A DNA stretch of 64,000 nt, taken from the NCBI RefSeq assembly GCF_011299595.1, contig NZ_CP049867.1, forward strand, positions 1,612,001 to 1,676,000, given 5' to 3'. Origin of the DNA: Nocardioides sp. HDW12B (GTDB lineage Bacteria; Actinomycetota; Actinomycetes; Propionibacteriales; Nocardioidaceae). Shown one piece after another: positions 16,024 to 24,313 of this stretch. The number at the start of each line of letters is the position of its first letter. Within the stretch, counting starts at the first letter, position 1. The notes below the pieces were generated by a model. That model saw nothing but the letters and a program-made list of their open reading frames with translations. It was not told the origin of the DNA and searched no databases. Both the position numbers and the translations under genes were made by a program.

Positions 16024-17703
16024 TCAGGCCCCTGGGTGCGTGCGGTCGGCGGCGAGGTCGAGGGCGGCGAGGCGGCCGAAGGTCAGGGCCGGGCCGATGG
16101 TGCCGCCGGGGCCGGGGTAGGTCCGCCCCATCACGGCCGCGGAGCAGTTGCCGGCGGCGTAGAGGCCGGCGATCACCGAGCCGTCGGGGCGCAGCACGCG
16201 GGCCCGCTCGTCGGTGACCAGCCCGCCCTTGGTCCCGAGGTCGCCGGGCACCATCTTCACGGCGTAGAAGGGCGCCTGGTCGATGGCGTGCAGCGACGGG
16301 TTCGGCGTGACGGTCGGGTCGGAGTAGTACTGGTCGTAGACGCTCTCGCCGCGGCCGAAGTCCTCGTCGACCCCGTTGCGGGCGAAGCCGTTGAAGCGCT
16401 CGAGCGTGGCGGTCAGGTTGGCTGCCGGCACGCCGATCTGCTCGGCGAGTCCCTCGACGGTGTCGCTGCGCACAATCGTGCCGTGCTTGAGCCACCGTCC
16501 CGGGAAGGGCTGGCGCGGGCCGAGGCCGGCGAAGAGGTAGCGGTTGCGGTAGCGCTGGTCGAGCACCATCCAGCACGGCACGTGGGAGACGCCGGTCGCC
16601 TCGCCGTCGTACATCGCGTGCACGGCGTCGACGTACGGCGCGGCCTCGTTGACGAAGCGCCGGCCGTCGGCGTTGACCATGATCGAGCCGGGCAGGTTGC
16701 GCTCGGCCAGGCAGAACCACGGGCCGCGGGGCAGCACGAACGTCGGTCCCCACCAGGCGTCGTCCATGAGGTCGGTCTCGGCGCCCGCGGCGATGCCGGC
16801 AAGGATGCCGCCGCCGGTGTTCGACGGGGCGCCGGTGGTCCACTCGGTGGTGATGGGGGAGGGCTGGAACTTCTGTCGCATCTCCAGGTTGTGCTCGAAG
16901 CCGCCGCTGCCGAGCACGACCCCGCGGCGCACCCGCACCACGTGCTCGACGCCGTCGCGCAGCAGCCGGGCGCCCACGACCCGGTCGTCGGCGAGCACCA
17001 GCTCGCTGAGCTCGGTGTCGTACCAGAGCGGCACGTCGAGGTCGAGGAGGCCCTTGCGCAGGCCGATGGCCAGGGCGTTGCCCATGCCGTGCATGCGGCG
17101 CCCGAGCGCGACGGCCAGGAGCCGGCGCAGGAAGACCTTCAGCGCGGTGAGCGGGCCGCGCGCGGTGCGCAGCCCGAGCGAGAGCCAGCGGTAGTTGGCC
17201 TGGGTGACGACGAGGTTGGCCGGCGCCTGCGTGTACGGCGGGTGGAGCCGCTCGAGCTCGTCGCCGAGGACCCGGCCGTCGAGCGGCACCGGCTCGACGC
17301 TGCGCCCGCCCGGACGCCCGCCGGGGGCCTCCGGGTAGTAGTCGGCGTAGTCGGTCACCCAGCGGAACCGCACCGGGGTGCGGGCGCGGATGAAGTCCAT
17401 GACCTCGGGTCCGCGCTCGAGGTAGGTGTCGCGCCTGGTCTTGGGAACGTCGTCGCCCACGATGCTGTCGAGGTAGGTCTTGGCCGCCTCGAGGGTGTCG
17501 TCGCCGAAGGCCGCGTCGAGCGCGTAGTTGCGCGGGATCCAGACCCCGCCGCCGGACCGGGCCGTGGACCCGCCGAACCACGGGCTCTTCTCGACCAGCA
17601 GGGTCTCGAGGCCCTCGTCGGCCGCTGTCAGGGCGGCGGCCATGCCGGCCCCGCCGGCCCCCACGACCAGCACGTCGACGACGGTCTCCTCGGGCTCACC
17701 CAT
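16024..17703 (-). CDS. kstD: 3-ketosteroid delta1-dehydrogenase
   Basis: 559 residues. FAD-dependent enzyme that introduces the 1,2 double bond in ring A of 3-ketosteroids, the step that with 9-alpha-hydroxylation opens ring B. N-terminal dinucleotide fold 'VVGAGGAGMAAALTAADEG', then 'GGSTARSGGGVWIP'. The C-terminal FAD-domain motif 'TYPGPGGTIGPALTFG' carries the conserved Tyr and Gly of the active site. The frame is open further upstream, but the ATG at 17703 gives the family N-terminus and sits 7 bases from a -10 box, so a leaderless start is likely. The KstR-type operator lies directly upstream. Confidence 0.92.
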   Translation of the reverse strand: MGEPEETVVDVLVVGAGGAGMAAALTAADEGLETLLVEKSPWFGGSTARSGGGVWIPRNYALDAAFGDDTLEAAKTYLDSIVGDDVPKTRRDTYLERGPEVMDFIRARTPVRFRWVTDYADYYPEAPGGRPGGRSVEPVPLDGRVLGDELERLHPPYTQAPANLVVTQANYRWLSLGLRTARGPLTALKVFLRRLLAVALGRRMHGMGNALAIGLRKGLLDLDVPLWYDTELSELVLADDRVVGARLLRDGVEHVVRVRRGVVLGSGGFEHNLEMRQKFQPSPITTEWTTGAPSNTGGGILAGIAAGAETDLMDDAWWGPTFVLPRGPWFCLAERNLPGSIMVNADGRRFVNEAAPYVDAVHAMYDGEATGVSHVPCWMVLDQRYRNRYLFAGLGPRQPFPGRWLKHGTIVRSDTVEGLAEQIGVPAANLTATLERFNGFARNGVDEDFGRGESVYDQYYSDPTVTPNPSLHAIDQAPFYAVKMVPGDLGTKGGLVTDERARVLRPDGSVIAGLYAAGNCSAAVMGRTYPGPGGTIGPALTFGRLAALDLAADRTHPGA

Positions 17704-17710
17704 GCCCAAA

Positions 17711-17726
17711 ACTGTAACAGGTTCCA
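17711..17726 (-). promoter_or_regulatory. KstR-type operator overlapping the -10 box of kstD
   Basis: tgtaacaggttcca (17713-17726) matches TnnAACnnGTTnnA exactly. On the minus strand a TACAGT -10 box (17711-17716) overlaps it and is followed by 7 bases and the kstD ATG. KstR binding would directly block the leaderless kstD promoter. Confidence 0.7.
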
Positions 17727-17755
17727 CTTTTCGTCCTGCCGTCCTGGAACCGAAC

Positions 17756-17773
17756 AAGAACGTGTTCTAGTAT
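17756..17773 (+). promoter_or_regulatory. KstR-type operator and -10 (TAGTAT) for the hsa operon
   Basis: aagaacgtgttcta (17756-17769) fits TnnAACnnGTTnnA except for the first base (A for T). A TAGTAT -10 box overlaps its end at 17768-17773. Together with the exact site 43 bp away it serves the divergent kstD and hsaA promoters separately. Confidence 0.65.
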
Positions 17774-17819
17774 CGGGAGTCAGAGCCGTCCCTGGCTCGC
17801 CCGAGCCCGAGGAGTCGCC

Positions 17820-18986
17820 ATGACCGCCCAGGTCCTCGACGGAGTCCGCGACCTGCTGCCCACCTTCCGCTCCCGCGCGGAGGAGACCGAGCGGCTGCGC
17901 GTGATCCCCGACGCCAACGTCAAGGAGCTCGCCGAGACCGGCTTCTTCAAGCTGCTCCAGCCGCGGCGCTACGACGGCTTCGAGTCCGACCCGGTGGACT
18001 TCTACACCGCCGTCAAGGAGATCGCCGGTGCCTGCGGCTCGACCGGCTGGGTCTCGGCCGTCGTCGGCGTCCACCCCTGGCAGGTCGCGCTGTTCTCCGA
18101 CGAGGCGCAGCAGGCGGTGTGGGGCGAGGACACCGACACCCGGCTGTCGTCGTCGTACGCGCCGACCGGCAAGGCCGTGATCACCGACGGCGGCTTCACC
18201 CTGAGCGGGCGCTGGAGCTTCTCCTCCGGCTCCGACCACTGCCAGTGGGTGCTGCTCGGTGGGTTGGTGCTCAACCCCGAGGGTCAGGTCGTCGACTTCC
18301 GGACCTTCATGGTGCCGCGGCGCGACTACACGATCGAGGACGTCTGGAACACCGTCGGCCTGCGGGGCACCGGCTCCAACGACGTCGTGGTCGAGGACGT
18401 CTTCGTGCCGGAGGCGTTCACGCTGTCGATGTCGGACACCGGGCGCTGCTTCGGCCCGGGCCAGGAGGTCAACCCCTCCGACCTCTACAAGCTGCCGTTC
18501 CACTCGGTCTTCACGATGACGATCTCGACGCCGCTGGTGGGCATGGCCTACGGCGCCTACGAGGAGCACGTCGAGATGCAGCGCAAGCGTGTGCGGGCGG
18601 CGTACCTCGCGGAGAAGACCGCCAACGACCCCTACGCCACCGTGCGCATCGCGCGGGCCTCCAACGAGATCGACGCGGCCTGGGTGCTGCAGGTGCACAA
18701 CCTGCGTCAGCTCCAGGCGTGCGTGGACCGCGGCGAGCGGATCCCGCTCGAGCTGCGCCTGCGCGTACGACGCGACCAGGTGATCGCCAGCGAGCGGGCC
18801 ATCCGTGCCATCGACACGATGTTCGAGTCCTCCGGCGGCCGCGCGCTGGCCGAGGGCACCTACCTGCAGCGGGCGTGGCGCGACGCGCACGCCGGCCGGG
18901 TGCACGCCGCCAACGACCCCGAGCGGGCGCTGTCGATGTACGGCTCGCTGGCCTTCGGCCACAAGATCGACCCCGGGATGTACTGA
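17820..18986 (+). CDS. hsaA: 3-HSA hydroxylase, oxygenase component HsaA
   Basis: 388 residues (394 in M. tuberculosis). Flavin-dependent monooxygenase with the acyl-CoA dehydrogenase fold; it 4-hydroxylates the phenolic ring A of 3-HSA to the catechol 3,4-DHSA using reduced flavin from HsaB. Family segments 'GACGSTGWVSAVVGVHPWQ' and 'SGRWSFSSGSDHCQW' are clear. The ATG has a GAGGAG ribosome site (cgaggagtcgcc). It is the first gene of an A-D-C-B operon in exactly the M. tuberculosis order. Confidence 0.93.
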   Translation: MTAQVLDGVRDLLPTFRSRAEETERLRVIPDANVKELAETGFFKLLQPRRYDGFESDPVDFYTAVKEIAGACGSTGWVSAVVGVHPWQVALFSDEAQQAVWGEDTDTRLSSSYAPTGKAVITDGGFTLSGRWSFSSGSDHCQWVLLGGLVLNPEGQVVDFRTFMVPRRDYTIEDVWNTVGLRGTGSNDVVVEDVFVPEAFTLSMSDTGRCFGPGQEVNPSDLYKLPFHSVFTMTISTPLVGMAYGAYEEHVEMQRKRVRAAYLAEKTANDPYATVRIARASNEIDAAWVLQVHNLRQLQACVDRGERIPLELRLRVRRDQVIASERAIRAIDTMFESSGGRALAEGTYLQRAWRDAHAGRVHAANDPERALSMYGSLAFGHKIDPGMY

Positions 18987-18987
18987 C

Positions 18988-19920
18988 GTGGGCGAGCCGC
19001 AGGCTGTCCTCACCCGCGAGTCCACGCGCCACAAGGCGGAGGTCCGCGGGATCACGCTGAGCTACCACGAGGCCTCCCCGACGGTCGAGCCGGTCGAACC
19101 CGTCGAGACCCCGCCCCTCGTCATGCTGCACGGCGGCGGGCCGGGCGCGTCGGCGTGGAGCAACTTCGGCGCCGCGCTGCCGGGCTTCGCCGAGGACTTC
19201 CGCACGATCCTGGTCGACCAGCCCGGGTTCGGGTGGTCCGACAAGCCCGACGTGGTCGGCAACTACTACCGCTTCGCCGCCGAGCACGTGCTGGCGCTGC
19301 TCGACGAGCTCGGGATCGAGCGCTGCCACCTGCTGGGCAACAGCCTCGGCGGCGGGACGGCGATGCGGCTCGCGCTGATGGCGCCGGACCGGGTCGCGCG
19401 ACTGGTCCTCATGGGACCGGGCGGGCTGTCGCTGAACCTCTTCCACGCCGACCCGACCGAGGGTGTCCAGCGGCTGATGGACTTCTCCGCGAATCCCTCG
19501 CGCGAGGCGCTGCGGGCGTTCGTCTCGACGATGGTGGTCGACCAGCGTCTGGTGACCGACGAGCTGATCGAGGAGCGGTACGCCGACGCGACGGCGCCCG
19601 GCGCCCGCGAGGCCATGACCAGCATGGGGATGAGCTTCTTCGACCCCGCGACGGCCGAGGACGGCATGCTGTGGCGCGAGGCGCACCGGCTGCGCCACCA
19701 CACGCTGCTGACGTGGGGCCGGGAGGACCGGGTCAACCCGCTCGACGGGGCGTTGGCGGCGCTGAAGCTGATCCCGCGGGCGCGGCTGCACGTCTTCCCC
19801 CGCTGCGGGCACTGGGCGCAGATCGAGGCGGCCGAGGAGTTCCGCGAGGTGGCGACCGGCTTCCTCGCCGCGCACCGCGAGCGGGTCTCGACGAGCTCGA
19901 CCACCGGAGGGCATTCGTGA
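18988..19920 (+). CDS. hsaD: DSHA hydrolase HsaD (meta-cleavage product hydrolase)
   Basis: 310 residues against 291 in M. tuberculosis. It hydrolyses the carbon-carbon bond of the meta-cleavage product 4,9-DSHA. Catalytic triad Ser119 (GNSLGG), Asp247 (GREDRVNP) and His275 (GHWAQ). The extra length comes from two repeat-derived peptides: P-T-V-E-P-V-E-P-V-E-T at residues 31-41, before the HGGGPGA oxyanion loop, and V-S-T-S-S-T-T-G-G at the C-terminus. Both are encoded by copies of a dispersed repeat seen elsewhere in the window. The GTG start lies 1 base after the hsaA stop; the end overlaps hsaC by 4 bp. Confidence 0.92.
   Translation: MGEPQAVLTRESTRHKAEVRGITLSYHEASPTVEPVEPVETPPLVMLHGGGPGASAWSNFGAALPGFAEDFRTILVDQPGFGWSDKPDVVGNYYRFAAEHVLALLDELGIERCHLLGNSLGGGTAMRLALMAPDRVARLVLMGPGGLSLNLFHADPTEGVQRLMDFSANPSREALRAFVSTMVVDQRLVTDELIEERYADATAPGAREAMTSMGMSFFDPATAEDGMLWREAHRLRHHTLLTWGREDRVNPLDGALAALKLIPRARLHVFPRCGHWAQIEAAEEFREVATGFLAAHRERVSTSSTTGGHS
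19083..19110 (+). repeat. Dispersed 'gtcgag...cgtcgagacc' repeat inside hsaD
   Basis: Tandem gtcgag half-units ending in cgtcgagacc, in frame with hsaD and adding the V-E-P-V-E-P-V-E-T peptide. Same family as the copies at 19884, 29108, 45794, 49264 and 61262. Confidence 0.6.
19884..19910 (+). repeat. Dispersed palindromic repeat at the end of hsaD
   Basis: ggtctcgacgagctcgacc followed by accgg, a near-palindromic copy of the dispersed repeat. It encodes the last residues of HsaD and lies immediately before the hsaC start. Confidence 0.65.
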
Positions 19921-20813
19921 GCATCGACATCCGCTCCCTGGGCTACGTCCGGGTCGACAGCACCGACCTCGACCAGTGGCGGCACTTCGGCGGCAAGGTC
20001 CTCGGCCTTGCCGAGGGGCGCGGGCCGGACCCGGAGAACCTCTACTTCCGCATGGACGAGCTCTCCGCCCGCATCGTCGTCGCGCCGGGCGCGCAGGACC
20101 GCCTCGCCGCCATGGGCTGGGAGGTCGCCGACCACCACGCGCTGTCGGCGGCGGTGGACCACCTCAAGCACCACGGGGTGGAGGTGGAGTCGGCCACCCC
20201 CGAGGAGCTGGCGGAGCGCCGCGTCGAGGGCATGGTCCGCTTCGCCGACCCCTTCGAGAACGTCTTCGAGCTCTACCACGGGGCGACGTACGAGATGCGG
20301 CCGGTGGTGACGCCGTACGCCCAGACCTTCGTGACCGGTGAGCAGGGGATGGGGCACATCGTCGTACCGGTGGGCGACGACGTGGAGGCGCTGCGCTTCT
20401 ACACCGACGTGCTCGGCTTCCGGCTGCGCGACTCGATGCGGATGCCGGGGGAGTTCGTCGGCAAGGAGCCGGGCTCGACGGTGTGGCTGCGCTTCCTGGG
20501 CTGCAACCCGCGCCACCACAGCCTGGCCTTCCTGCCGATGCCCAACCCGAGCAAGTGCGTGCACATCATGGTGGAGGTCGAGCGGCTCGACGACGTCGGT
20601 CGCGCGCTGGAGCGGGTGCGGAAGCACCAGGCACCCCTCAGTGCGACACTGGGACGACACATGAACGACCAGATGGTGTCGTTCTACGTGAAGTCGCCAG
20701 GAGGGTTCGACGTGGAGTACGGCTGCGAGGGGCTGCAGGTCGACGACGACCGCTGGGTCGCGCGCGAGTCCACGGCGGTCAGCTACTGGGGTCACCACTT
20801 CGGCGGCAGCTGA
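19917..20813 (+). CDS. hsaC: 3,4-DHSA extradiol dioxygenase HsaC
   Basis: 298 residues, type I extradiol dioxygenase with two vicinal-oxygen-chelate domains. It opens the catechol ring A of 3,4-DHSA by meta cleavage. The likely Fe(II) ligands are His147 (GMGHIVVPV), His216 (CVHIMVEV) and Glu267 (FDVEYG), matching the spacing of H145/H215/E266 in the M. tuberculosis enzyme. An active-site His lies in 'NPRHHSLAF'. The GTG start overlaps the hsaD stop by 4 bp, and the end overlaps hsaB by one base. Confidence 0.93.
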   Translation: MSIDIRSLGYVRVDSTDLDQWRHFGGKVLGLAEGRGPDPENLYFRMDELSARIVVAPGAQDRLAAMGWEVADHHALSAAVDHLKHHGVEVESATPEELAERRVEGMVRFADPFENVFELYHGATYEMRPVVTPYAQTFVTGEQGMGHIVVPVGDDVEALRFYTDVLGFRLRDSMRMPGEFVGKEPGSTVWLRFLGCNPRHHSLAFLPMPNPSKCVHIMVEVERLDDVGRALERVRKHQAPLSATLGRHMNDQMVSFYVKSPGGFDVEYGCEGLQVDDDRWVARESTAVSYWGHHFGGS

Positions 20814-21448
20814 TGGCCGAGGACCTCGAGCCGCCGGAGGGCATGAACCCGCTGGCCCGCCAGACGTGGCCCTCGCCCGAGCTGATCGACCAGTTCATCC
20901 CGGCCTTCGACTTCCACTTCCGGCTCGGCGAGGACACGCCGCTGCCGGACGACCCGGAGGCGCTGGCCCAGGCCCGCCACTTCCGTGACGTGCTCGGCCT
21001 CTTCGCGACCGGGGTGACCGTGGTGACGTCGATGAGCGACGGCGAGCCGGTCGGCATGACGTGCCAGTCGTTCACCTCGGTGTCGCTGTCCCCGCCGCTG
21101 GTGCTGTTCTGCCCCTCGCGCACGTCGCGGGCGTGGCCGCTGATGCACCGGGCCGGGCACTTCTGCGTCAACATCCTCAGCGACGGCCAGCACGAGCTGT
21201 CGAACGCGATGGCCACCAAGGGCAGCGAGAAGTTCGACGGTGTCGGCTGGAGCCTGTCGAAGACGGGTGCGCCGCTGCTGGACGGCGTCGCCGGCTACGT
21301 CGACTGCACGGTCCAGGCGGTGCACGAGGCCGGCGACCACTACGTCGTCATCGGACGCGTCCAGGACCTCGGCCACGGCGAAGCCCCTCTCGAGCCCCAG
21401 CCCCTGCTGTTCCACCGCGGCCGCTACACCGCTCCGCGCGACGCCTGA
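20813..21448 (+). CDS. hsaB: 3-HSA hydroxylase, flavin reductase component HsaB
   Basis: 211 residues, flavin-reductase-like FMN-binding domain ('GLFATGVTVVTSMSDGEPVG', 'TCQSFTSVSLSPPLVLFCPS' in parts). It supplies reduced flavin to HsaA. The ATG overlaps the hsaC stop (tgatg). The protein is about 25 residues longer at the N-terminus than M. tuberculosis HsaB (187 residues). It is the last gene of the operon; no hairpin terminator is evident in the 115 bp that follow. Confidence 0.9.
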   Translation: MAEDLEPPEGMNPLARQTWPSPELIDQFIPAFDFHFRLGEDTPLPDDPEALAQARHFRDVLGLFATGVTVVTSMSDGEPVGMTCQSFTSVSLSPPLVLFCPSRTSRAWPLMHRAGHFCVNILSDGQHELSNAMATKGSEKFDGVGWSLSKTGAPLLDGVAGYVDCTVQAVHEAGDHYVVIGRVQDLGHGEAPLEPQPLLFHRGRYTAPRDA

Positions 21449-21563
21449 GCGAGCGTCGACCCGCGGCCCGACGTCGTACACCGGTGGCTGTCGCAGCGAC
21501 CCGACGCCGTTCGTAGGGTGAGTAGCGGCGGGCACCGGGCCTGCCCGACGAAGGGGAGCAGGC

Positions 21564-21938
21564 ATGCCTCACTACCTCATCCATTTCAACCAGCAGTGGG
21601 TCGGCGACCACGACGAGGCGTGGTTCCAGACCCGGGTCGAGCCGTCCACGGCGGTCGTCCGGGAGATGCAGGAGCGGGGCGTCCTGGTCTACGCCGGCGG
21701 GCTGGTCGAGGAGCTCGAGGAGGCGGCCAGCGCGGACGCGACGAGCGGCGAGCTGGTCGTGACCGACGGGCCCTTCACCGAGACCAAGGAGTGGCTCGGA
21801 GGGCTGACGATCGTGGACGTGCCCGATGACGCGTCGGCTCGCGCGTGGGCGGGACGGGTCGCGGAGGGGTGCGGCTGGCCCCAGGAGGTACGCCGCTTCA
21901 AGGACGGCTCGTTGCAGGCGGTCACCCGCGAGGGGTGA
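21564..21938 (+). CDS. YciI/DGPF-domain protein
   Basis: 124 residues, single alpha/beta ferredoxin-like YCII domain with the 'VTDGPFTETKEWLGG' signature. The family's role is generally unknown; some members associate with ECF sigma factors, but none is adjacent here. Ribosome site aaggggag is 6 bases before the ATG. A related gene occurs at the other end of the window (63547-63909). Confidence 0.85.
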   Translation: MPHYLIHFNQQWVGDHDEAWFQTRVEPSTAVVREMQERGVLVYAGGLVEELEEAASADATSGELVVTDGPFTETKEWLGGLTIVDVPDDASARAWAGRVAEGCGWPQEVRRFKDGSLQAVTREG

Positions 21939-21965
21939 GACCTGGCCCCGCGTCGCTTGCGGTGC

Positions 21966-23108
21966 TCACGCCCGGACGAGCGCGCTCTCGTCGAGGTCGC
22001 GGTGGTGCCCGACGCCGGCGATGGTGAGGGTGATCTCGGTCTCGGCGAGGAGCGTGCGGAGCATGTGCGTGACGCCGTCCTCGCCGGCGAGCGCGAGGCC
22101 GTGCACGTAGGGGCGGCCGACGAGCACGGCGTCGGCCCCCAGCGCCAGGGCCCGGAAGACGTCGGTCCCGGTGCGGGCACCGGAGCCGAACAGCACGGCG
22201 AGCTTGCCGGCGACGGCGTCCGCGATCTGGGGCAGGACGCTGACGGTGCCGGCGACGCCGGGTCCGCGGCGGCCGCGCTCGTTGGAGACGACGATGCCGT
22301 CGAAGCCGCGTCGAGCCGCGATCCGTGCGTCCTGCACGTTCTGGATGCCGCTGAGGACGATCGGCCCGTCCCACGCCTCGCGGATCGCCTTCAGCGGCGC
22401 CCAGCCCTGGCCGGGCTGCGGGGGAGAGAGCACGAGGTGGGTGCACCCGGTGGCCTGGGCGCGGGTGAGCAGCACGGGGTCGACGTCGCCACCGTCCGGC
22501 CAGTCCAGGCCGAACCAGCGAGGGCCGTCGGGTGCGGCCGCGGCGACCTCCTCGAGCGACTTGCTCGCGCGCGACGAGTGGACGTAGGTGAGGTCCAGGT
22601 CGTCCGCGGCTCGCGCGGTGGCGACCTCGCCGTCGGGGTGGGCCAGGGCCTGGCGCCCGACGGGGCCGAGGATGACGGGTGCGGGCATGTCCACGCCGAG
22701 CACCGTCGTGGTGAGGTCGCGCTCGGAGCGGTCGATGAACATCCGCGGCACGATGCGCCAGGTGTCCAGCGCTCGCGCGTTCGCTCGTACGGCGTTCGCG
22801 CCGCCCGCCCACGCCAGCAGGTGCCGGCGCGCGCGCTCGGACAGCACCTTGTTGGCGGCGGCTTCGAGGTCGGAGAGGTTCGTGGTGAAGATCGGGTCGA
22901 CGTCCGCGCTCATGCCGGCGATGTAGATCTCGGACTGGTAGGTGCCGTAGGGGGCGCCCGGTCCGACGGGGAGCGGTGAGTCAGCCATCGGCAGGAGAGG
23001 GGCGCCGGAGGCCACCCGCGGCGCGGCGAGTGCCGGAGCGGGGAGGACGGTCGCGGCGGCGGTGGCGGCGGCGATCTCGAGGAAGTGGCGGCGGGTCTGC
23101 GCGGTCAT
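21966..23108 (-). CDS. Tat-exported FMN hydroxyacid-dehydrogenase homologue lacking catalytic residues
   Basis: 380 residues. N-terminal twin-arginine signal (T-R-R-H-F-L, hydrophobic stretch, A-L-A-A cleavage near residue 29). The rest is the lactate dehydrogenase/glycolate oxidase barrel. Compared with the canonical paralogue immediately upstream on the same strand, the catalytic His of 'SNHGGRQ' is Glu277 ('SNERGRRG'), the conserved Lys of 'LLKGI' is Ser ('VLSGI'), the Tyr near the N-terminus is absent, and about 45 residues of the active-site loop are missing. It may bind FMN but probably is not an ordinary dehydrogenase. It starts 13 bp after its paralogue and is probably in the same operon. 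Confidence 0.8.
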   Translation of the reverse strand: MTAQTRRHFLEIAAATAAATVLPAPALAAPRVASGAPLLPMADSPLPVGPGAPYGTYQSEIYIAGMSADVDPIFTTNLSDLEAAANKVLSERARRHLLAWAGGANAVRANARALDTWRIVPRMFIDRSERDLTTTVLGVDMPAPVILGPVGRQALAHPDGEVATARAADDLDLTYVHSSRASKSLEEVAAAAPDGPRWFGLDWPDGGDVDPVLLTRAQATGCTHLVLSPPQPGQGWAPLKAIREAWDGPIVLSGIQNVQDARIAARRGFDGIVVSNERGRRGPGVAGTVSVLPQIADAVAGKLAVLFGSGARTGTDVFRALALGADAVLVGRPYVHGLALAGEDGVTHMLRTLLAETEITLTIAGVGHHRDLDESALVRA

Positions 23109-23121
23109 GTCGGGCTCCGTT

Positions 23122-24243
23122 TCAGCGCGCGCGGGTCAGGGAGGAGCGGGAGAGCGTGCGGTGGGTGCGGTGACGCGCCCTCCGGACCTCCTCCTCGAGC
23201 TCGTCGACGAGGCTCCGCATCACCCTCCGGGTGCCTCGCTGTCCGTCCAGCGCGAGGCCGTAGAGGTAGGGCCGGCCGACGAGCACCGCGTCGGCGCCGA
23301 GCGCGATCGCCTTGAGGGCGTCACGACCCGTGCGGATCCCGGAGTCGAAGAGCACGGGCATCCGGCCGTCGATCGCGTCCACGATCGCCGGCAGTGCGTC
23401 GAGCGACGCGATCGCCCCGTCGACCTGGCGCCCGCCGTGGTTCGACACGACGATGCCGTCGATCCCGTTCCTGACGGCCATCCGGGCGTCGCGGGGGCTC
23501 TGGATCCCCTTGAGCAGGATCGGGCCGTCCCAGTTGTCGCGGATCAGCGGCAGCTGGCTCCAGCTCAGGCCGGGGTTCTGGAAGACGCGGGCGAACTGGA
23601 TGCCTGTCGCCAACGGCGAGGCCTCGGCCGGTGCGGGCATGTACTTGCGGCGGAAGACCGGGTCGCTGGTGTAGTTCGCGATGCCCTTGTTCTCGAGGAA
23701 GGGCGAGTACCCGATGTCGAGGTCGAGGGGGCGCCAGCCCAGCAGCGTCGTGTCCAGCGTGATGACCAGGTGGGTGTAGCCGGCCGCGGCGGCGCGACGC
23801 AGGAAGGACACCGCGAGCTCGTCGTCGGTGGGCCAGTAGAGCTGGTACCAGCGGGAGCCGTCGCCGTTGGCCGCGGCGACGTCCTCCATCTTGTAGGCGC
23901 CCTGCGTCGAGTGGATGTAGGTGAGCCCCAGCTCGTCCGCCGCGCGGGCGCTGGCGAGGTCGCCGTCCGGGTGCGCGAGGGTCTGCACCCCGACCGGTGC
24001 GAAGAGCACCGGCGCGGGCATGCGCGTTCCCAGGATGGTGGTGGAGAGGTCGACGTCCGCCGGGATGGTGCCCGTGCGACGCCTGACCCCCCAGCGTCGG
24101 AACGCCGCCGCGTTGGCGCGCGTGGTGTCCCGGTCGCCGGCTCCGGCGCGGATGTAGCCGAGAGCCTCTGGTGGCAGGCTCTCGGCCGATCGGGCCTCCA
24201 GCTGCGAGAGGTCGCCGGAGATGGCCAGCTCGTTCGTCGTCAC
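23122..24243 (-). CDS. FMN-dependent L-lactate/alpha-hydroxyacid dehydrogenase
   Basis: About 373 residues. Oxidises an alpha-hydroxy acid such as L-lactate to the keto acid. It has all family residues: Tyr in 'ALGYIRAGAGD', 'WYQLYWPTD', Lys in 'ILLKGIQSP', the catalytic His and Arg in 'SNHGGRQVDG', and the phosphate-binding 'DSGIRTGRD...GADAVLVGRP'. The start is uncertain: TTG at 24252 or GTG at 24243; neither has a good ribosome site. The promoter region is flanked by a 9-bp inverted repeat. It forms a tandem pair with the degenerate Tat-exported paralogue. Confidence 0.85.
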   Translation of the reverse strand: MTTNELAISGDLSQLEARSAESLPPEALGYIRAGAGDRDTTRANAAAFRRWGVRRRTGTIPADVDLSTTILGTRMPAPVLFAPVGVQTLAHPDGDLASARAADELGLTYIHSTQGAYKMEDVAAANGDGSRWYQLYWPTDDELAVSFLRRAAAAGYTHLVITLDTTLLGWRPLDLDIGYSPFLENKGIANYTSDPVFRRKYMPAPAEASPLATGIQFARVFQNPGLSWSQLPLIRDNWDGPILLKGIQSPRDARMAVRNGIDGIVVSNHGGRQVDGAIASLDALPAIVDAIDGRMPVLFDSGIRTGRDALKAIALGADAVLVGRPYLYGLALDGQRGTRRVMRSLVDELEEEVRRARHRTHRTLSRSSLTRAR

Positions 24244-24246
24244 ACA

Positions 24247-24300
24247 GGACAAACGAGCCGTCCCGCCATCTGGCTACGGTTTCAGTCAGAACGTTTGTCC
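24247..24300. promoter_or_regulatory. Widely spaced perfect inverted repeat at the hydroxyacid-dehydrogenase promoter
   Basis: ggacaaacg (24247-24255) and cgtttgtcc (24292-24300) are perfect inverted 9-mers with centres 45 bp apart. The left arm overlaps the probable start codon region. This suggests two operator half-sites or a looped regulator; regulator unknown. Confidence 0.4.
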
Positions 24301-24313
24301 GGTTCGTGGGTCG

